Assembly (NCBI GenBank): GCA_016933695.1
Contig: JAFGAL010000021.1
Span: forward strand, 1-64,000
DNA: 64,000 nucleotides
Reading direction: 5' to 3'
DNA from: Candidatus Zixiibacteriota bacterium
Lineage (GTDB): Bacteria > Zixibacteria > MSB-5A5 > GN15 > PGXB01
Positions 1 to 7,536 of the stretch are shown one piece after another. A program made the translations under genes and the position numbers. The first letter of the stretch is position 1; each line of letters starts with the position of its first letter. The notes under the pieces are model-generated. The model was not told where the DNA came from, searched no databases, and was given only the letters and a program-made list of their open reading frames with translations.

Positions 1-629
1 CCCCTGCGTGTGGTCGGCGGGTCCTCAGACCCGCCGCGTGTGACTTGCAAACCATTGTCAGTCGATCCGAGGATCAATCTATCATCTATTAGAACGCGTT
101 CGGATGAATAATTGTAGGTCAAAATCTCCCTCCCGAACACCGTGAGGGAGTGGTGTTTTGACAATGCATGTATGATAAGAAAGACGGGCCGTTCGCGAAC
201 GGCCCCTACGGCACTGACCCTGATGGCACTAGCGCGGATATCGGAGTCTATTATTACCCTCAAGCTACTGACTGCGAGTATTTGCATGAAGAAAAACCGT
301 CGGGTCAAACTCATGACATTGCTGTGACCAGAACCCGCGAGACATTAAAGGAAAGATTCCTGTGAACATTCGGTAGAAAAAAAAACATGGTCGATCTCTT
401 GTGGGAACGTATATATTAATGGTTGCCATTAACTTGTTTTACACCTCTGGTATGCCGACATATTGGCGATTCTCCTGATATTAACCGATCTGGGATATCG
501 GGAAGAACGAATGCAGGAAGTGGAGGATATGGCAGTATCCAAACGTCAACCGGACGGGCGCGGGAATCTGGATAAAACCGTTAACGGGCGATTTATTACA
601 ACCAGCGAAAAGAAGGAAGAGGTCAGCAA
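1..629. other. Intergenic region with hairpins and a dispersed repeat
   Basis: No convincing gene is seen. A hairpin with a 9-bp stem lies at 15-36 (stem CGGCGGGTC, loop CTCA). A repeat copy lies at 127-211 and is listed separately. Small open frames at 142-365 run through the repeat and have no recognisable content or ribosome binding site. An open frame at 463-696 overlaps the next gene in another frame and is probably spurious. Confidence 0.6.
127..211 (+). repeat. Dispersed intergenic repeat, copy 1
   Basis: About 85 bases that recur in reverse complement at 6040-6125. The repeat holds a CTCCCTC/GAGGGAG inverted pair, the string TGGTGTTTTGACAATGC, and a perfect 20-base palindrome at 186-205 centred on TTCGCGAA. 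The two copies differ at only a few positions by eye. Neither lies in a recognised gene. Confidence 0.85.
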
Positions 630-1544
630 ATGGATTACACTACGGGGCCTAACAATGCTGAAGCAGTATTATGGCGATATGTCACTTGTTATCTGACGAG
701 TATCGTATTAATCGTATCGTTGCCATTGTGGGGACAGCCGGGAGATAGTACCATGACAAATTTGGAACAGTATTTTGTACAGCTGCACGGAACGCGTGAG
801 GGATGGCCCGGGCATATGACAAACGATGAATCCCGGGTCATGCAGGAACATTACCTTTACTTAAAACATCTGGCCGCCGGAAAAAAGGTGTTGATGGCCG
901 GACCGTGTTTTGACCCGGTGTTTGGGCTTATCATTCTGCAAGTGCAATCCGAGGCCGAAGCGCGCGAAATAATGGAGAATGAACCATCAGTTGTGCACGG
1001 TGTTCATACGTATACAATGCATCCCATGCGGGTGTCAATTTTGGCAGACTACCAGCGTCCAGAGCGCTTTGTCGACACAATCGCAGAACGAATCCTGACA
1101 AAAGAAGTCGTGGTTCAGGCAGAAATCGGAGACGTTTGGAAGGCGTGGACAACGACTGATGGTATTACTACGTTTTTTGCGCCTCGGGCCAATGTGGATT
1201 TGCGTCCCGGGGGAGTCTTTGAAATCTATTTTATCATGTCCGAGCCATATGGCTTGCGCGGATCGGAGGATTGCCGGATCCTGAGTTATCTTCCGGAGAC
1301 AATGTTGTCATTCGAATGGAGTGCTCCGCCCTCATTCGGGGTACTTCGTGATGTCCGAACCCAGGTTGTTCTGCAGTTTGAAAAAGCGGACGCAGAAAAG
1401 ACAATCGTTCGCCTGGCACACCTGGGATGGGGTATTGGCGAGGAATGGGATCGGCTGTATGACTATTTTGACACGGCCTGGTCATATGTCCTGGGAAATC
1501 TGCATCGACGTTTTATCGACGGCCCCATTGATTGGACGAAATGA
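630..1544 (+). CDS. YCII-related / SRPBCC (AHSA1-like) two-domain protein, probably exported
   Basis: 304 residues with two joined small domains. Residues about 40-135 look like a YCII-related (YciI/DGPF) ferredoxin-like fold, with a stretch of type 'GPCFDPVFGLIILQVQSEAE'. Residues about 150-300 look like an SRPBCC/AHSA1 domain, the START-like hydrophobic pocket fold, with motifs such as 'VWKAWTTTDGITTFFAP' and 'RPGGVFEIYF'. The start at 630 follows AGGAAGAGG with sensible spacing. It gives an N-terminal hydrophobic stretch (residues about 18-36) that resembles a signal peptide; an internal ATG at 753 would give a cytosolic form. The biochemical role is unknown. The next gene converges on it from the minus strand, only 24 bases away. 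The domain calls are by pattern recognition only. Confidence 0.75.
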   Translation: MDYTTGPNNAEAVLWRYVTCYLTSIVLIVSLPLWGQPGDSTMTNLEQYFVQLHGTREGWPGHMTNDESRVMQEHYLYLKHLAAGKKVLMAGPCFDPVFGLIILQVQSEAEAREIMENEPSVVHGVHTYTMHPMRVSILADYQRPERFVDTIAERILTKEVVVQAEIGDVWKAWTTTDGITTFFAPRANVDLRPGGVFEIYFIMSEPYGLRGSEDCRILSYLPETMLSFEWSAPPSFGVLRDVRTQVVLQFEKADAEKTIVRLAHLGWGIGEEWDRLYDYFDTAWSYVLGNLHRRFIDGPIDWTK

Positions 1545-1568
1545 TCTAGCGCAAGTCTTCTCTTTGTT

Positions 1569-2789
1569 TCATGCGTACATCGATTTCAACTCGCGAATCC
1601 GGCGGTCGATATCGACGCTGTTGGCGCACTGCGCCTGACAGGTATCGCAGGAAAGGCAGTTGTCCAGTCCGTTCTGCTTCGGGATTTCATCCAGCGTGGC
1701 GCGGGCGTGCATGAGATTGCCGTACTGCGCGGCGTACATATGCGTCCGCATCAGTTTCGGGATATCGACCTCATCGGGACAACTCGCCAGGCAGGTGCGG
1801 CACTGCTTGCAGAAACCGAGACCATAGGTGATGTTGTTGTCCGACAGGAGATTCTTTTCCTCGTCGGTCAGATCCAGATCATAGGCGACCGAGACATCTT
1901 CTTCCATTTCCTGATAGGTGGCGAAACCGGGGATACACGTTGTCACATGCTCATGACGCATCACCCATTTCAGCGACGCCCTGGCGATCGTGGCAGTGCT
2001 GTACTGACGGCGTGTGTCGGCATTTGGCCAGCGACTTCCACCGGCCATGGTTTTCATGGCAATAATACCGATTCCGGCATCGGCGGCGTTTTTAATCTGC
2101 CTGAGCCACTCGTCGTCCTCGTCCATGGTCAGGTTCATGGAAACCAGCAGGACATCGTATATACCGGCCTTGATCATATTCTCGATAATTTCCGGAATTT
2201 GGGTATGCGTGGCGATACCGATATAGCGGGCCTTTTTTTCTTTTTTCATTTCAGTCAGAATTTCCATCGTCGCGGGATTCTGGGGATCGGCCGCGCTTTG
2301 GGCATCGTGCAGGTACAGTATATCGACATACTCGGTCTTGAGTCGTTTCAGACTGCCCTCGAATGTCGTGCGGAATTTAGATTTCAATTCCTCGGGGGCC
2401 GCCTCGCGGCGTCCACCCAAATACACCTTGGTGCCTATCGTGAATTTGTCGCGCACTTTCATTCGCTCGATCGTGGTACCGATCATCTGCTCGTTGCGGC
2501 CGAACTGATAGCCCGCGGCGGTGTCGATATGCCGGATACCCGCCTCGTAGGCGGCCTCGATCAGTCCGGGGAACGTGGCATTGATGGAACCCATGCTGAC
2601 AATCGGCAGGGTCAGATCCGTTTTGCCGAGTTTGCGCGTGATAATTTTCTTCTTGGATGTATCGGCGGTTTTGGTTTTATCGCCCGCCAGCAATTTACCC
2701 GGAACCAGCCCCGCCAGTCCGGCGGTGACCAGCCCGGTGGCGGCGGTCGTGAGAAAGCCGCGTCGGGTCACATCTGTGTGCTTTTCCAT
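1569..2789 (-). CDS. Tat-exported aldo/keto reductase with C-terminal ferredoxin domain
   Basis: 406 residues. A twin-arginine signal (RRGFLTTAATGL, RR at 9-10) predicts folded export. The aldo/keto reductase barrel covers about 48-310 with the catalytic tetrad in place: Asp89 and Tyr94 in 'HIDTAAGY', Lys121 and His161. The C-terminus adds two four-cysteine clusters, CxxCxxCxxxCP at 327-337 and CxxCxxCxxxC at 378-388, typical of a 2[4Fe-4S] ferredoxin. The family reduces or oxidises carbonyls with NAD(P)H, and the ferredoxin tail suggests electron exchange with an Fe-S or redox partner. Substrate unknown. It is followed downstream by a convergent YCII/SRPBCC gene. Its start is 21 bases from the end of the upstream minus-strand gene, so the two may be cotranscribed. 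Confidence 0.9.
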   Translation of the reverse strand: MEKHTDVTRRGFLTTAATGLVTAGLAGLVPGKLLAGDKTKTADTSKKKIITRKLGKTDLTLPIVSMGSINATFPGLIEAAYEAGIRHIDTAAGYQFGRNEQMIGTTIERMKVRDKFTIGTKVYLGGRREAAPEELKSKFRTTFEGSLKRLKTEYVDILYLHDAQSAADPQNPATMEILTEMKKEKKARYIGIATHTQIPEIIENMIKAGIYDVLLVSMNLTMDEDDEWLRQIKNAADAGIGIIAMKTMAGGSRWPNADTRRQYSTATIARASLKWVMRHEHVTTCIPGFATYQEMEEDVSVAYDLDLTDEEKNLLSDNNITYGLGFCKQCRTCLASCPDEVDIPKLMRTHMYAAQYGNLMHARATLDEIPKQNGLDNCLSCDTCQAQCANSVDIDRRIRELKSMYA

Positions 2790-2810
2790 GATTTTGTCCC
2801 CTATCGCAAT

Positions 2811-4421
2811 CTAATGTAAATCATCTTCGGGCGGTTGTTGCAGTCTTCCAATCATCCCCTGGATGTATCCCTGCAGGCCCGGTTTTCGTTCTTCGGCGAT
2901 CGCCGTATCGGCGGGGATCAGCTCCAGCGATTTCCGGAGACAGACCAGCGCCGAATCGTACACCTCATCGTTCATATGCGTATAGGCCAGCCCGAGCCAG
3001 CTTCCGGCGGCGGTGGGGAACGCTTCCGTACTCAGGTGGAACATTTCCGAAGCATTCACCGTGTTGCCGTCCCGCAGAAATTGATACCCGATGGCGTTGA
3101 TGATTTCGCGACGGAAAAAGACCTCGGCAGTATCATCACGGCAGTACTTACGGTACATCTCCCTCCCGACCGCGCCGCCTTCTTCGTTGACGGCATTGAC
3201 GAATTCCGCCTCGGTGGGCGGGGCATCGACCGCGTAAAGACACTGCATGGTCAACAGCGCCTCTGAATCCGGCGGCATGTTACATCTGTCCTGCAACGAC
3301 TTCAGCGCGGCCGGATCATCGTACAACGAGGCGGTGAAAAACTGCAGGGCACTTTTGCAGGTCGCTTCATATCGCGGATTGCCAACGGGGCGATCGGGAT
3401 TGGCGGTGTCCGGCAGAGTCGACAGAAACGTGTTGTGAATGGATACATCGCGGGTTGTCCCGCCGGGGATAACACCCAGATAACGCGCCGCGTAGTGAAA
3501 GGCATGCACCGCGTCAGAATCCGACGGCGCAAGTTCGCCGGGAACGATGGATAAAAGTGGGATGCGCATACACGCGGGATCGTAATAATTATTTTCCTCG
3601 GCCAGCGTGACATAATCGTCGTTATACTCCCACCCGGATAATATCGCAACGGCATCGATATCGGTGTTGCGCATCCGGGTCAGAACCGACGACAGGGAAC
3701 CGGATGCGTTTCCCAACAGCCCGACATGATCGGGATCGACATACGGCAAATCCCGCAAATGCGCCATGGCGAATTCACGATCGCGCATGATTGTTTCAAG
3801 GTCGCGCTGGGTGTGTTCGGTGTACGGTAACGCCGTCCCGATGGAATGCGTGGTTGCCACCACGAAACCGTGCGATGCCAGGTATTCGCAGAGGATGGCA
3901 TTGTCGCAGTAGCTGGCGTCGATATCGGAGTGATAGACAATCAGCGGGAACCGTCCCGTCGCCGGTGAGGCATCGCGGACCGCGGCAAATTGCAAACTGA
4001 GAATATCGTTAACATAAATATAGCTGTTTTGCAGTAACGGATACAGCACGCCGAATATTTCCGTCTCCTGCATACGCGACAACAACGGGAAAAAGTCGTT
4101 GTTTTCGGGAGTGGGGAAGGCGTATTCGGAATACACCATCGGAAGTGCGTCCTGGTCCGCAATAGCCGGATACCAGATACAGATCTGGATCGGGCGCGCC
4201 CGTTCACCGTCGCGGGGATTGCCGTGGATGTCATGTTTGCACCGGAATGTCCGGGAGTAATCGTACCGCTCGATGGTTTTAAAACCGACGGCATGTTCTC
4301 CCGGTTGCAGTTCTCCCCATACCGGGGGGGGCGACGCCTCGGTGACAATCGGCGTACATACCATCAGGATCGCGAAAACCGCCACTGATGCAATCAACGG
4401 GAATCTTAGAGAATTGTGCAT
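2811..4421 (-). CDS. PAF-acetylhydrolase-like alpha/beta-hydrolase with TPR tail, nucleophile apparently missing
   Basis: 536 residues with a clear signal peptide (first about 29 residues), so periplasmic or secreted. The N-terminal two thirds resemble the platelet-activating-factor acetylhydrolase / dienelactone hydrolase fold: 'GEHAVGFKTIERYDYSRTF' followed by 'IQICIWYPA', then 'FPLIVYHSD' and 'CEYLASHGFVVATTHSIG'. The nucleophile elbow expected as GHSxGG reads GNASGS (codons GGA AAC GCA TCC GGT TCC), so the usual serine position is alanine. The C-terminal about 100 residues look like tetratricopeptide repeats ('AAGSWLGLAYTHMNDEVYDSALVCLRKSLEL'-type, shortened here). It may bind rather than hydrolyse, or use a neighbouring serine. 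It lies upstream of the ferredoxin-fused reductase and may form an operon with it. Confidence 0.8.
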   Translation of the reverse strand: MHNSLRFPLIASVAVFAILMVCTPIVTEASPPPVWGELQPGEHAVGFKTIERYDYSRTFRCKHDIHGNPRDGERARPIQICIWYPAIADQDALPMVYSEYAFPTPENNDFFPLLSRMQETEIFGVLYPLLQNSYIYVNDILSLQFAAVRDASPATGRFPLIVYHSDIDASYCDNAILCEYLASHGFVVATTHSIGTALPYTEHTQRDLETIMRDREFAMAHLRDLPYVDPDHVGLLGNASGSLSSVLTRMRNTDIDAVAILSGWEYNDDYVTLAEENNYYDPACMRIPLLSIVPGELAPSDSDAVHAFHYAARYLGVIPGGTTRDVSIHNTFLSTLPDTANPDRPVGNPRYEATCKSALQFFTASLYDDPAALKSLQDRCNMPPDSEALLTMQCLYAVDAPPTEAEFVNAVNEEGGAVGREMYRKYCRDDTAEVFFRREIINAIGYQFLRDGNTVNASEMFHLSTEAFPTAAGSWLGLAYTHMNDEVYDSALVCLRKSLELIPADTAIAEERKPGLQGYIQGMIGRLQQPPEDDLH

Positions 4422-4600
4422 GAGTATTTATCCTCCCTCGGAAACTTTATTCTTCAGTTGATAGCCGTGTTCGGATATTACAAGGTAGCCAGAAAAACAG
4501 GGCGAATCAACGACGAATTTTATCTGCAATTTGATATACTATTACGACAAAACGCGATGCGGGTTGCAGACGGGATATGTTATGGCGGTACACTGTGTTT

Positions 4601-5140
4601 TCAAATGTCCACGTCCTGCGAGTGCAGGGTGTCGCGGACACGAGTGAGAAATTCGACAATTTCCGGTTCGGCGTAGTCGGGATAGGTCCAGGGAAGGGGG
4701 ATGAATCGTTTCTTCTGGAAAATCAACGTGATTTCGCCGAAAATACCGTCGCGCAAATACACCCGGTGGGAATAATCCTTGGTAGTGGCCAGGGTCAGAT
4801 TGGCCAGAGTCAGAATGCCGGGATCGAGATTGATACGGCGGAAGACGAAGTTGCCCGTTTTTTCACCGTACTTCTCTTCGAGTTTGTTGGTCCAGATTTT
4901 GATATCGGGCAGATGGCCGCGTTCGACCGGATTTTCGAACGCGAAAAACTTGCGGCGCAGATTATCGCCCATCTCCTCGCGGTAATAGGTGGTGTGCAGA
5001 AATTCCATTTCATCGGTTTCGATCTCGACCCGGCCGAATTTCTTTTCGATTTCGAGGATGGCATCATGCATGGCATCGACCGACGAGTAAATCGCCGAGA
5101 CGATCAATCGTCCCGGAAACGGTGTTTTGATTCGTCCCAT
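4601..5140 (-). CDS. DUF4416 family protein
   Basis: About 179 residues of a conserved family of unknown function (DUF4416). The start is chosen at the MGRIKTPFPG methionine because homologues begin in this way, and because it falls 14 bases after the stop of the upstream Fe-S gene, behind a GGGGGAG stretch. The longer form from 5185 would overlap that gene by 31 bases. Conserved-looking elements include 'HTTYYREEMGDNLRRKF', 'KIWTNKLEEKYG' and 'RINLDPGILTLANL'. No signal peptide or membrane segment is seen. It is probably cotranscribed with the QueG-like gene. Confidence 0.8.
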   Translation of the reverse strand: MGRIKTPFPGRLIVSAIYSSVDAMHDAILEIEKKFGRVEIETDEMEFLHTTYYREEMGDNLRRKFFAFENPVERGHLPDIKIWTNKLEEKYGEKTGNFVFRRINLDPGILTLANLTLATTKDYSHRVYLRDGIFGEITLIFQKKRFIPLPWTYPDYAEPEIVEFLTRVRDTLHSQDVDI

Positions 5141-5154
5141 ATCTCCCCCGATCG

Positions 5155-5829
5155 TTACCGTGTTCCCGGACAGGCTTTGACGCACAAGCCGCAGATGTGC
5201 TGTCCGATATGTTTCAAATGCGCGAATTCATTCACCTGCGCGGCGCAGGCATCAAGATTGAAATTGGTCTTGTCCCTGGCGATCGCACCCGCCGGACAGG
5301 CGTCGATACAGGCATAACACTCGCCGCAATCCTGCACGGTCGGATGGTCCGGTTCCAGTTCCAATTCGGTGAGAACGGTCACCAGCCTGATTTGCGCGCC
5401 GTATTCTTCGGTTATCAGCAGGTTGTTGCGTCCCCACCATCCGAGCCCGGCTTTGCAAGCGATTTCACGATGCGACATATGAGCGCGCATCGGTTGCCAT
5501 TTCAATATCTGCGATGCCGGAATCGGGATGGCGTCGAATCCCAGCCGGTTGATCTCCGATGCGATCATGAACGCGATATCGTTGAGAATATGATTGACCT
5601 GCTGGTAATGCGCCTTGTAGATCATGTTGGGGCGGTCGATCAGGGTTTCCATCACGCCCGCGGCCAGCGGCACTCCGACCGAGATCGCGGTGTTGAGCCG
5701 TTTGGCGGATTGTTTGATCTCGAAATGAAACGAATCGCGAAGGTCATCGAGACGGCAAACCCCGACTTTGCCCGCGCCCATTGCGATCGCGCGTTCTTTG
5801 AGGTCGGTTTTTATTTTTGCGAGATCCAT
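5155..5829 (-). CDS. Short epoxyqueuosine-reductase-like (QueG-like) double 4Fe-4S protein
   Basis: About 224 residues from the MDLAKIKTDL methionine; an upstream GTG would add 15 residues. The middle carries 'GWWGRNNLLITEEYGAQIR', typical of QueG and its relatives. After it come CxxCxxCxxxCP and a second CxxCxxxCP with an extra upstream cysteine, as in the two [4Fe-4S] clusters of epoxyqueuosine reductase. True QueG is about 350-380 residues with a C-terminal HEAT-like region; this protein stops right after the second cluster. It is therefore better called a QueG-like ferredoxin-type reductase than QueG itself. No clear Shine-Dalgarno supports either start. It sits just upstream of the DUF4416 gene. 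Confidence 0.75.
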   Translation of the reverse strand: MDLAKIKTDLKERAIAMGAGKVGVCRLDDLRDSFHFEIKQSAKRLNTAISVGVPLAAGVMETLIDRPNMIYKAHYQQVNHILNDIAFMIASEINRLGFDAIPIPASQILKWQPMRAHMSHREIACKAGLGWWGRNNLLITEEYGAQIRLVTVLTELELEPDHPTVQDCGECYACIDACPAGAIARDKTNFNLDACAAQVNEFAHLKHIGQHICGLCVKACPGTR

Positions 5830-5936
5830 AGAATGAATAAACGCGGTGACAGCGTTGAACGCAACGCTAAACACGCGAGGGGAATTTTATGGCATGGCGA
5901 CATCGTTATGACGCATGGGTTTTGTAGTATTTTACT

Positions 5937-5971
5937 GTCATTGCGAGGAGCGCAAGCGACGAGGCAATCTC
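5937..5971. repeat. Dispersed 'CATTGCGAGGAGCG' type repeat
   Basis: The stretch TCATTGCGAGGAGCGCAAG followed by CGACGAGGCAATCTC matches a palindromic-type intergenic repeat that I recall from many environmental bacterial genomes. ATTGC and GCAAT bracket it. It is the only copy noticed in this window. It lies in the gap between the QueG-like gene and murA, next to repeat copy 2. Confidence 0.6.
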
Positions 5972-6039
5972 GGACGATGGGGAATTGCCCCTCGAAACTC
6001 GGGATTTTCAACTTCGCTTCGATCATAATGACGGCCATA

Positions 6040-6125
6040 GCCGCAGGGGCCGTTCGCGAACGGCCCGTCTTGCTTTTCATTCACGCATTGTCAAAACACC
6101 ACTCCCTCACGGTGTTCGGGAAGGA
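6040..6125 (-). repeat. Dispersed intergenic repeat, copy 2 (inverted)
   Basis: The reverse complement of this stretch matches 127-211 almost base for base, including the 20-base palindrome (here 6047-6066). The two copies face each other across a 5.8-kb block of five genes. No terminal duplication or transposase is visible. Confidence 0.85.
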
Positions 6126-6225
6126 GGTTTTTTCCGGTTGTGTTTGATCTTTCAAACGGCTATTGTAGAAAAAGTACTGGAATGCTTAAACGAAAACGGG
6201 CTTTGCGTGTCTAAAGGAATAGCAC

Positions 6226-7488
6226 ATGGATAAATTTGTAATTGCCGGCGGTCGCAAACTGAGCGGCTCCCTGACGGTTGAAGGCTCCAAAAATGCAGCG
6301 CTTCCGATTATTGCCGGGGCGATTTTAATAGCCGAGGGTGAGACGGTTATTGAAAACGTCCCGCCCCTGATGGATATTTTTACCATTATCCAGCTGATCG
6401 AGCATCTCGGCGGGAAAATATCTTATGACCGGGATACCAAGGCAATGACAATCGACTGCTCGGGTATTCATGACAATACCGCACCGTACGATCTTGTGCG
6501 CAAAATGCGCGCGTCGTTTCTGGTCATGGGGCCGCTTCTCAGTCGTCTCGGCGAAGCCCGGGTTTCGCTTCCGGGAGGCTGTTCGCTTGGCGCGCGTCCG
6601 GTAGACTATCATATCAAGGGTTTCCGGGCGCTGGGCGCGGAACTGTCCGAGGATGCCGGTTTTATCATCGCAAAAGGCAAACCACTGAAAGGCGCGACGG
6701 TGATTTTCGACCGGCCGTCACACACCGGGACGGAAAACCTCATGTTCGCCGCGGTGATGGCCGAAGGCGAAACCAGAATCGTCAACGCCGCCTGTGATCC
6801 CGAAGTGGTCGATGTGGCCAGTTTTCTCAATGCCGCCGGAGCGAAAATCTCCGGAGCCGGGACCTCGACCATCCATATTACCGGGGTGAAATCGCTTCAA
6901 CCGGTCAATTACCGGGTTTCCGGGGATCGCCTGGTGGCCGGCACGTATATGTGCGGAGCCGCCATAACGGGCGGCAAAGCCGAAATCGAAGGAATCAATC
7001 CGTCGCATTTGACGATGGTGTCAAGAAAACTCTATGAAATGGGCTGTGCGCTTCAGGAACAGCCGAACGGCGTTATCGTCAAGGGCCCCAAACGCTTGGG
7101 ACCGGTAAAAGTGGTTACGTATCCTTTCCCCGGCTTTCCCACCGATCTGCAGGCCTGTATTATGGCGCTGGCCTGCGTTTCTTCGGGAACAAGCAGTATA
7201 AAAGAGACTGTTTTTGAAGATAGGTTTAGCCATACGATGGAATTACGTCGATTGGGGGCCGATGTGACCGTGACATCGGACGAGGCTATTATTAACGGGG
7301 TGGATAAACTGAAAGGAACCTCGGTTATGGCCTCCGATATACGGGCGGGAGCCGGTCTGGTGCTGGCCTGCCTGGCCGCCAAGGGCGAAAGCGAGGTTTT
7401 ACGCGTATATCATATAGATCGCGGGTATTATCGCCTTGAGGAAAAGCTTTCGGCGCTTGGAGCCGATATAAAGAGGGAGACGCAATAG
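6226..7488 (+). CDS. murA: UDP-N-acetylglucosamine 1-carboxyvinyltransferase
   Basis: 420 residues, the usual length for MurA. It transfers enolpyruvate from phosphoenolpyruvate to UDP-GlcNAc, the first committed step of peptidoglycan synthesis, in the cytosol. Lys22 in 'GSKNAALP' matches the catalytic lysine. The active-site loop cysteine is present at 119 in 'LPGGCSLGARPVD'; this residue alkylates with fosfomycin in most species, so a Cys-to-Asp resistant form is not expected. 'TDLQACIMAL' is also conserved. The upstream gap is filled by repeats. The next gene starts 48 bases downstream on the same strand and may be cotranscribed. Confidence 0.97.
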   Translation: MDKFVIAGGRKLSGSLTVEGSKNAALPIIAGAILIAEGETVIENVPPLMDIFTIIQLIEHLGGKISYDRDTKAMTIDCSGIHDNTAPYDLVRKMRASFLVMGPLLSRLGEARVSLPGGCSLGARPVDYHIKGFRALGAELSEDAGFIIAKGKPLKGATVIFDRPSHTGTENLMFAAVMAEGETRIVNAACDPEVVDVASFLNAAGAKISGAGTSTIHITGVKSLQPVNYRVSGDRLVAGTYMCGAAITGGKAEIEGINPSHLTMVSRKLYEMGCALQEQPNGVIVKGPKRLGPVKVVTYPFPGFPTDLQACIMALACVSSGTSSIKETVFEDRFSHTMELRRLGADVTVTSDEAIINGVDKLKGTSVMASDIRAGAGLVLACLAAKGESEVLRVYHIDRGYYRLEEKLSALGADIKRETQ

Positions 7489-7536
7489 CAAGCATGCTAA
7501 CGAGATAAAATAAATTGAAGATGACGGGTTTAGAAC

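Noticed and set aside
142..365. Two small overlapping open frames
   Set aside because: They run through the dispersed repeat and differ from the inverted copy at 6040-6125, so they are not conserved as protein.
463..696. 77-residue open frame on the plus strand
   Set aside because: It overlaps the better supported gene at 630-1544 in another frame, has no ribosome binding site and no recognisable content.
1707..2819. 370-residue open frame opposite the aldo/keto reductase
   Set aside because: It is an antisense shadow of a gene with complete catalytic and Fe-S motifs.
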